This document shows, piece after piece, positions 56,691-64,000 of a DNA stretch of 64,000 nucleotides (within the stretch, counting starts at the first letter, position 1; each line of letters starts with the position of its first letter). Under the pieces are notes generated by a model, which searched no databases, was not told the origin of the DNA, and worked only from the letters and a program-made list of their open reading frames with translations. The DNA is from Siderastrea radians (taxonomy: Eukaryota; Cnidaria; Anthozoa; Scleractinia; Rhizangiidae): assembly GCA_964017195.1 (NCBI GenBank), contig OZ024891.1, forward strand, positions 1,459,894 to 1,523,893, given 5' to 3'. Position numbers and translations under genes: made by a program.

Positions 56691-59600
56691 AGAATTGAAA
56701 GATTTTTTAGCAGTTGTTTCGAATCGTCCTACTAGCTTTTAACATTTTGTGAAATACAATTGAGAGTTTTTCTCCAATTTTAATTAGTAGTGAAAAGGAT
56801 AAAAAATATTCAGACCAAAAATTTGGTCTTAAAGTAGAATTAGCGTAATGGTTTATAATACCATTGAACAAAAAGGAACCGAAAAATACACAACCATATA
56901 GTTCAAGGTCAGGTCAAAACTGAATAACTCGGACAAAGAAAGGCATAATTTGAATTCTGTCAGAATGACAGAAATAATGTTCCGGTCAATTTGCCGCAAT
57001 TTGACGCAAATGCTATCTATAGTTGCCCACAATTCCTTTTGTTTGCTATGTAACTAGGGTCGTATTAAAGGAATATTCCAGTTCTAGTCTTACGTCAGAG
57101 TAGGCCAGAAGTTAGTCGCGGGAGATCAGTATTTTTTTAAGAATTAACATCCAAAATACCCTAAACTTTGCCACGTTTTGGTCTTATTTTATAACGCAGC
57201 AAATAAAACGCATGTCCCAGCACAGTAATGTAGAAACCCACATAAAAGTTACTTTCTCCCATCAGAGTGTTAATTTGCATGTTAACATTTGTTTGCAAAT
57301 TTTGACAAAGCATCCCGTAAGTAGACACTTTTTGTCATTGAGTAAAGTAAAGGGTCATTGAGTAAAGTAAAGGGGTACGCATTACCAAAGCTCAGACGCC
57401 AATATAAAGTGTTCGACTAGGTTACGACATTGCTTTAAGTGAAGAGGTAAACAATTTCAATGCTTGGGATAAAACTATCTTTGCCAACGCTAAGAATTCA
57501 ATTTGATGTGGTAACGAAAACCGAAGTTGTATTCCCTGCGATTTTGGTTACAAAACATGCACCAAAATGAAAAGAAACGAGTGCGATCTTTCTTGACAGA
57601 GCGTAGATTGAAGCAAATGTACATATATTTGTAAGCTTGAGCTTCCGTCACCGTGCATCACGCATTCAATTACTTGATTGCACGTTATAGTACACAACAC
57701 ATAAACAATAAAGTTACGGCTGATTGGCATCAAAAGAACATCTTGCCGCGTTGCTTTCGGTTAAACAATCACTCCCAATATGGTGCAAAAGCTCGACACG
57801 AGAGTTCTCATCAGCATAATCACATTTTCGGGATTTGATCCACTTACCCAAAAGCCGAATGGCTCAAGAAAGATAAAAGCACGTGTAGTGAACCTTATTA
57901 ACTTGACTATATGTCGGGTGAATTGGGTAAAGTAAACTCCGCCAAACAACACAAAAAATAGTATAAAATGGTTGAAGACATGTTTGCCTGAAGTATATAC
58001 TGAAGCAAATTGTTTAAAGACAACTTTGTCATATAAGCGAAATAGCAGTCTATAAATTTCATAAGTCGAGTTAAAACCTCGAGTCAGAAATTTCGAGAAT
58101 GGCGGTAACCATTGTCCCTAACTCTATATGAAGACTAACCATTCAAATCGCACCTTTCAGAAAAATAATTTGATCAGTGTTTAGGCTTTAAAAAGGCCTT
58201 TGTGTCAGGTGTTTGACTGGGGACTGGGAACTTTGTGGAAGTTGGTCGCGCTTTCTTGAGCCAACAAACCCCTCTCTATCTCTGAGTCAAGTGCTTTAAG
58301 TGGAATTTACCCAGGGATAGCAGCTGGTTTACATTTTACTGGACGGCCGTTGATTTATGAATGGAGCTTTCTTTGATCACGAGTCGTACAAGAGTTACGT
58401 GCTGTTGCCAAGACTTACCCATCCCAAACCTATCCAAGGCTGTGGTTTGTTAAATCCTAGCCTTTTCACATTCGCCTGTTCACAGTGCAAACCGGTGATA
58501 AACAACACTGATTTCTAGGGATTATGCAACTCGACCGTAGAACGTGCTTTTAATCAGTCTACTGAGAGTCATTTGAAACCTTTGGACACCAAGGAAACAA
58601 CGCAATGCGACTAACGCTGAGTTGAGACTTCAAAGCCTTTGGCACACTGCGTCTTGCAAGATAGCCTTGTTTGTCTTTGTCACAGAGCGGACTATTACAA
58701 TCTAATAAAAACAAATTAAAGCAATGAAACAACAAGTTTGAAGGAATTTATTGAATACAATTTCGTCGGAATGAGTTACAAATGCACCTATTACCTCAGG
58801 CTGTTTTGCAAACCTACGACTTAAATTGCAATAAAAAAAATTATTATAAACAGATTTTGGAATAATTGCTTGCTATATAATGATGATAGTAGTGTCTGTC
58901 TCACAAGAGCGTGGATATCGGTCACGTATTGAGGGCAGTGCCCCTTTAAATTGCATAATTGTTTTATCATATTAACAGTGACCGAGACCAGAGTTTTATC
59001 ACACACTACCGACTACTAAAAGAGGAACCTGCCCTCTAGGGAATAAGAAACCTTGCCAGTTGTGACTTTATAAAGCTAAATCGTAATAACTTCTTTTTGA
59101 ACATGCGTGTGCCTTAGTGTCATTAGTAATCGATGGAAAGGGATAACTGTTTCTTATAACTGAGAGAACAACCATCCCTTTCTTAACCATCATTTTCAAA
59201 GCTATTCTGCTACAACCACTAGCATCACAAAGAAAGGTTATTTCACTTAAAACGATGAGAGAAAGACAGCATAAACGTACATTATTTTTCTCGTTGACTT
59301 AAAATTAAAATCAAAGCCGTATCAATAAAAGGTACTTTACCACAAAAGCTGTTTGAATCTGTTTGAATACAGTGCGTAACAAGTCTCAGAGCTCAGTAAG
59401 TGCTTAACTTAACACAATATAAAATAAAATTACATTTAGCTTGAACTCAAATCGACAACAAGGATGTCTTTAAAAAAATAAAAAAAACATTTAAGCACTT
59501 AAAAGTAGCCCAAAAATCCACTAAACACAAAGATTTTTTCCTGTTTGATTTTGATCTCTTTTTTCTATTAAAATGAACATCTATTTCTAAATAAAGCTAG

Positions 59601-59722
59601 TTTTAGTCTTAAATTATAACACATGTATAAATCACTTAGAAATCGTTTTAAATCTTAATAGTTATTAATATGTAACATTTGCATTTATTTGACTTCTTTC
59701 TGTTGGTTTCCAAGCTTCTCAC
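56691..59722. other. No gene recognised
   Basis: AT-rich, with one small duplication GGTCATTGAGTAAAGTAAAG near 57340-57375. The short ORFs are without domains. Confidence 0.4.
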
Positions 59723-59799
59723 CCAATCAGAGCCAACAACAGCGCGTGCAATTTAACCTGGTTTCTGATTGGCTAAGCATTAGGAAGACCATTATATAA
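59723..59799 (+). promoter_or_regulatory. Possible TATA/CCAAT promoter
   Basis: CCAATC at 59723, an inverted ATTGG at 59768 and TATATAA at 59793-59799 are spaced as in animal core promoters, followed by AAGAGAAGTCAATCAAACAC. No downstream coding exon was recognised on the plus strand, so this is only suggestive. ATTGG motifs are also common in cnidarian repeats. Confidence 0.25.
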
Positions 59800-61351
59800 C
59801 TAAAAAAACGCAAAGAGAAGTCAATCAAACACTCCAGCGAACAAGCTTTTCAGCCTCCTGTAAAATACATAACGAGCGAACGACTCAGTTGCATTTTTGA
59901 TACCATATAAAGTGTGCTAATGAAAAGTGAATGTTTAATTATTATGCGTTTAATTTTGATATAATTTTGTTCTGTTCAAAGGGCTCCCCAAGAAATTGCC
60001 TCTCGCGGGAAGATATGTTAGATATTAATTAGTTCATAACGCAAGGCTGTTTTTTGTCTACTCTGTATAAACCCACATTACTGATTAAGAAGTCGTTCCA
60101 TTCTGATACAGCAGACACGCAGATCATAACATCTCTTTAACAGTGCTTTTTATCAAAAAATATTGTAACCATATTTCTATAACCTTTGCGATTAACATTT
60201 AACAGATTGACAGAGATTGCCATGTACTGATCAGTATGGGACCAAAAGTCCATACACAAAAGGAACGGACGTTTGATGAGACTGAACTTTTATAAAGTTG
60301 AGCGGTTTTGGTTGGCCGTCGTAAACCGAAAAAACGTAATTATCTAGCAAGGCACGACAAACGCAAATGAGTAATGAAACAAGGCAATCAGAATCGTTGT
60401 CAAGTGGCGGGAAAATGCGCTTTACGCCCGTCACGTTTAGTCAGGTGATTTAGTCCCTGATTGGTTGACAAAACAATACGAATTTCCTCTGATTGGTTAC
60501 AGCTCACGAGTATTCTCAGTCACTTCAGCCTAATTACAGAATTCAACAAGTCCTAACTCCAACACAGAAACAGTTTTCGAAGGTCAATCGAAAACCACTT
60601 CAGAGTGATTTAAGTATAATTAGTACTTCGGGAAACGGATAACAATTGGATGGCAAGTACTCTAGGGACTATAAAGTTGGATAAGGCCTAAGGCCGATCC
60701 CAATTTGAGAATCAGAAGAATTAGACTAGTACCAAACGAGTCACATATTGCAGTTAAGCCGGGTGTATCATTAAGATACCTGACTTCATGTTTCCGTGCT
60801 TACTGTTGCCAGTCTCTCATGGAGTGGAAGCATCTTGCCGCCATACTAAAGCCGATTTAACCCGCTTCCGTTGAACTGGTGTAGTTGCCCAAGACGTCAT
60901 TTTTATCTGGTATGTGTGCTGTGAGAAGACCTGGCATACAACTCGGCTTGGCGCGGCGTGTTTTTCGGTGCTTTTTTCCTTGTAGGTTAGAATAACGAGG
61001 CATCGATCCTGAAGTCTTCCATCATTGCTTTTTACCTTGTTAAACGCCTGTCATTTTGAAGAACGATTCAATCTTCCTCACCCCCAAAACTAGTTCCTTT
61101 CCTTTATGGTCACGTCACAGATTGAACACCTACACGCTAAGTTCCATTATTGCTCCCAACAACGATGTCTGGTGAAAGCTGAGTACTTTAAAAAGTAAAT
61201 CTGAATTAGTGTAATTCATCTACTCAAAGTTTTCAAGTTATGAAACTGGCCCATTCATGCGTACACTCATTTGTTTGCAGATCTCAAGCGTAACGCCTCC
61301 CTTGGTATTGAACGCCAAGGAATTTTGCAATCTGTTTTTTAAAACTGCGAA
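59800..61351. other. Intergenic sequence, no gene seen
   Basis: Contains two more ATTGG motifs near 60451-60500 (CCAAT on the minus strand). No supported exon. Confidence 0.4.
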
Positions 61352-61379
61352 TTTATTATCACTCTACTTGTGCTTTATT
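61352..61379 (-). terminator. Two AATAAA polyadenylation signals of the K+ channel gene
   Basis: TTTATT on the plus strand at 61352-61357 and 61374-61379 gives AATAAA twice on the minus strand, about 280-310 bp after the channel's stop codon. Confidence 0.6.
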
Positions 61380-61660
61380 CCTTGTTTAGGTACAAGGTTC
61401 GGACTCCTGATGGAGTCAACGTATTATTCGAAGTGTCGCATCATCTTTAACGGTATACAGCTTGTGGCAGCCTCTCATTTGCAGTCGATCTTCATGTCAC
61501 TGCAATTCACCTTATTTTGAAATACTTCAGTCCTTTTTCCTGGATACAAACGACGATATCTTTTAACTTCTGTGTGATGCTGGTTAATATTATTTGGGAA
61601 TAAAAGTCGTAACATAGTGCAATTCAATCCAATAGTCACTGTTTAGACTGTTTAGACTGT

Positions 61661-61932
61661 CTAGACTGTGGTATGAGTCATCCGTGATGAATTTTCGTCA
61701 CCACTGTTCATTCCACAAACCAGGACACCTTTTGGCGACTTTGGGCCCCTGCCATCCATGTTGTCGAGTTCTGTGGAAGCTTTAGAGTTGTTCATTCCCT
61801 TCTCTTTCGCCTTTTCTCTGGCCTCTTCCTGCTTCTTCAACTCTTCCTCTTTTCGTCGGTTCATCTCTTTGTTGTAGAAATTCTCAAAGTTCGACACAAT
61901 AACAGGAACAGGTAGGGCAATGGTTAGTACAC
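61661..61932 (-). CDS. Shaker-type voltage-gated K+ channel, last exon
   Basis: A 272-bp minus-strand exon entered via CTCCTTGTGCACAG in phase 1 and closed by TAG at 61661-61663; 89 whole codons. It begins (G)VLTIALPVPVIVSNFENFY, the second half of transmembrane helix S6 with the PVP bend that forms the activation gate of Kv channels. N-F-x-x-F-Y and a basic, Glu-rich cytoplasmic helix (NRRKEEELKKQEEAREKAKE) follow. The wording GVLTIALPVPVIVSNF favours the Shaker/Kv1 branch over Shab or Shaw. The C-terminus THTTV matches a class I PDZ ligand (S/T-x-V), as in mammalian Kv1 channels that bind PSD-95-type scaffolds. The T1, S1-S5 and pore exons must lie beyond 64 kb. Confidence 0.92.
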
Positions 61933-62189
61933 CTGTGCACAAGGAGAAACGACAACAAGAGGATTGTTATGATCATTATGTGATAATTATTTTCAATATG
62001 TATATTTTTACTTTAACCTGTGACTGCGTGCATTTCGCGAAAAGAGCTCGAAGGCGCCTGATTTGCTGACAGGACAAAGACGGTCCTCAAATTTGATCCT
62101 CGAAATCATAAGTCAACTTAATTTAAAAAGGTTAAGTCCCACACGAGTCACAGACAGCCCAAACATCCGGGGCTTAACCGGTTTCTGTA
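61933..62189 (-). other. Intron of the K+ channel gene
   Basis: Non-coding sequence directly upstream of the last channel exon, starting with its pyrimidine-rich acceptor. Confidence 0.6.
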
Positions 62190-62320
62190 GCATGAAGCAA
62201 CTGAGGGCATTGCTACTCCCCCCCCCCCCTCCTGGATGGGAGGCCAGTCCTTCACAGGGCTACCCCCAGTATTACCCAATTATACACCTGGATGGAGAGA
62301 GACAGTCTAAAGTAACGTTT
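62190..62320 (+). repeat. Dispersed repeat (CTGGATGGGAGGCCAGTCC type)
   Basis: CTACTCCCCCCCCC, CTGGATGGGAGGCCAGTCCT and TACACCTGGATGGAGAGAG belong to a short interspersed sequence I know from many invertebrate genomes. The ORF at 62063-62455 merely runs through it. Confidence 0.6.
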
Positions 62321-64000
62321 GATTTAAGGAAACAATACTGCCAACCACTGCACTACTACATATACATGTATTTGACATTACACTGTATTTCGTGTAATAT
62401 TTGCGTATTGTCAACCTGGAGGAATTACAGTCTTGGTAAAGTTTTCCTTATTTAGGGATTTAAGGGTTACTTAAGTACCAAAAAATACCTATTGTGCCAA
62501 ATGGTTCTGTGGACGAAGAATAATTTAACTTTAAGTCTTACAAAAACACGCGTTGAGCTCGGAATTAACTTCATTGAGACACAAGCAATTGAAAACAAAA
62601 TAAAGAATATATGTATTACTGTTTGTTCTCATAATATTTTAGTACCTTATGGATTTCACTGACTCGGCTGTCCTCAGTTGAGGATAGTGACGAGGAAAAA
62701 CTAAAGTATTGTTTTCGGAGCAATAGGGTGAAGTTCAAACGTTTCCTTGGCGTTTCCTAAGTTTTCTCACCAGTTTCCTTTCCTTAGCAAAAAGAAAACC
62801 GGATTGCTGCTTGCGAAATAAAGAATTGTTTTCGCTACTTATCGTGTTGAAAATTTCGTTTTTCGGTACAAAAAAAGAGCTAGGAGATTTGGAGAGTGTT
62901 TATCTTATCTATCGATAAAATATTCGGTATTGAAGTTGGATGACGGGTATCCACTCAACATAACAGGTGCCACGGCACAAAACAGCTGATTAACAACACG
63001 CTTAAATTCTCCACTTGTCAATCGCAGCAGAATCGTCGGTATATTTATTTTTCCACGCAAATTAAACCTTGAATTCGCGTGGGAGTCTACGCAGATTTCT
63101 TTTCGCAGAATATATATTTTATGCATGACAAAAAAAAAATTGTAAAAAAACGTCAAATTACAGTTTTCATTGACCAATTTTTTTCTTTCGATTTCAAGGC
63201 CAAACGTCAAGCATTCCAAGCTGACGGATCTTATTTCAAGTTGTTGTTAGCAACTCTGTGTTCTATTTCAGTGTTCTCCTTTCTTACAATACTATACGCA
63301 AGGTGTGTCGCCGAAAAATTGTTTTTCTTTTGCGGGATATCATGCTGTGATTTAAAACCTTCCTTGACTCGAAACACGATTTGAAACAAAAATAGGATTC
63401 TTCATTGTAACAATCGTGTGCCCTACCTATGAAAATAATTTCCTAGAAATCAGTAAATCAAGAATATATTTTTATTTTTGTTACTTTGCTCGTGATTTCT
63501 TTTTTCCAACGAACGTTGGTGTCAGGCAAGTTTTTAATTTTTAAAGGCCTCAGTTGCAGTCCAGTGTGTTGTCATTTGGTTTCTAACTCTATTACTTCCT
63601 ATGGCAATTGTTGATTTAAGGTCGCTCTTCACTTCTGAATCAAGGCTGACGCTAAAGATCTCAACAACTCCCTTCAATTCAATTATTCGTTATAATGAAT
63701 TGAAATTAAAACTGCAATGTGTTTTAACGTACTTTTAAAATATTCAAATCTGGTAACAAAATTTTCTTCGTTCAGTAGAGAAAACAGTAACACTGAAATT
63801 TCTCTTTATTACGTGTCTTAAAAACATCAACTCAACTCAACTCAATTTCGACCTTGCAATATACATAACAAGCTTGAACACTCAAACAATTCTATGGATT
63901 TTTAGAAATGTCAGTTCAATATAAGCTTTTACACGCGTCTTTCTTTCCCCTGCAGGTAGCGATAAATATTTCAAAGCCTGACAAGCTTACTGTAAGGCCA
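62321..64000. other. Probable intron of the K+ channel gene, no exon seen
   Basis: AT-rich. ORFs 62905-63219 (minus) and 63079-63384 (plus) have no channel motif or other known domain. The next upstream channel exon (pore/S5) is not in the window. Confidence 0.45.

Noticed and set aside
62063..62455. Plus ORF of 130 residues with Pro-rich run
   Set aside because: It runs through a poly-C tract and a known-style dispersed repeat within the probable intron of the channel gene.

Overview
The window looks like anthozoan cnidarian (coral or sea-anemone) nuclear DNA. Coding parts are split into short exons with GT..AG borders, most of the sequence is AT-rich and packed with foldback elements, and the recognisable genes are animal ones: EGF, SEA and Shaker-type K+ channel exons, BEL/Pao and LINE retroelements. 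No prokaryotic features, rRNA, CRISPR array or intact tRNA gene was seen.

Centre (29.1-49.3 kb, minus strand): the outstanding object is a giant mucin-like membrane protein gene. One exon of 15,060 bp (34246-49305) stays open throughout and encodes about 5,020 residues, in which serine alternates with V/A/T/P/I. It is followed by two 114-bp EGF exons, a SEA-domain exon, a transmembrane exon and two small cytoplasmic exons ending at a TAA at 29078-29080. All splice phases fit. The giant exon has three repeat tiers: 35-residue units near its 3' end, 72/76-residue units over most of its length, and superblocks of about 3 kb, each carrying an 8-9-cysteine island. The first cysteine triplet of each island reads like a compensated frameshift of the serine repeat. 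The signal-peptide exon and promoter were not found and should lie between 49.3 and about 61.3 kb.

Right edge (61.3-61.9 kb, minus): the last exon of a Shaker-like voltage-gated K+ channel, ending in a PDZ-ligand-like TTV, with two AATAAA signals downstream.

Left third (0-28 kb): a graveyard of mobile DNA. It holds two small MITEs, a pair of inverted arms of about 0.8 kb (2.5-3.3 and 11.0-11.8 kb) around a broken multi-exon gene of a cnidarian repeat family (4.5-9.1 kb) interrupted by a CCGGTAACCGG-rich MITE, and a LINE tail (11.8-17.4 kb). A BEL/Pao retroelement (TSD AGATA) and a Mutator-like foldback (9-bp TSD) are nested inside the LINE. Further right are a Tc1-like remnant with a huge internal palindrome (21.2-22.6 kb) and a nested MITE cluster (24.9-26.5 kb).

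Right third (49.3-64 kb): upstream sequence of the mucin gene with a tRNA-derived SINE, two foldbacks, a 106-bp minisatellite and the channel exon; otherwise no gene was recognised.
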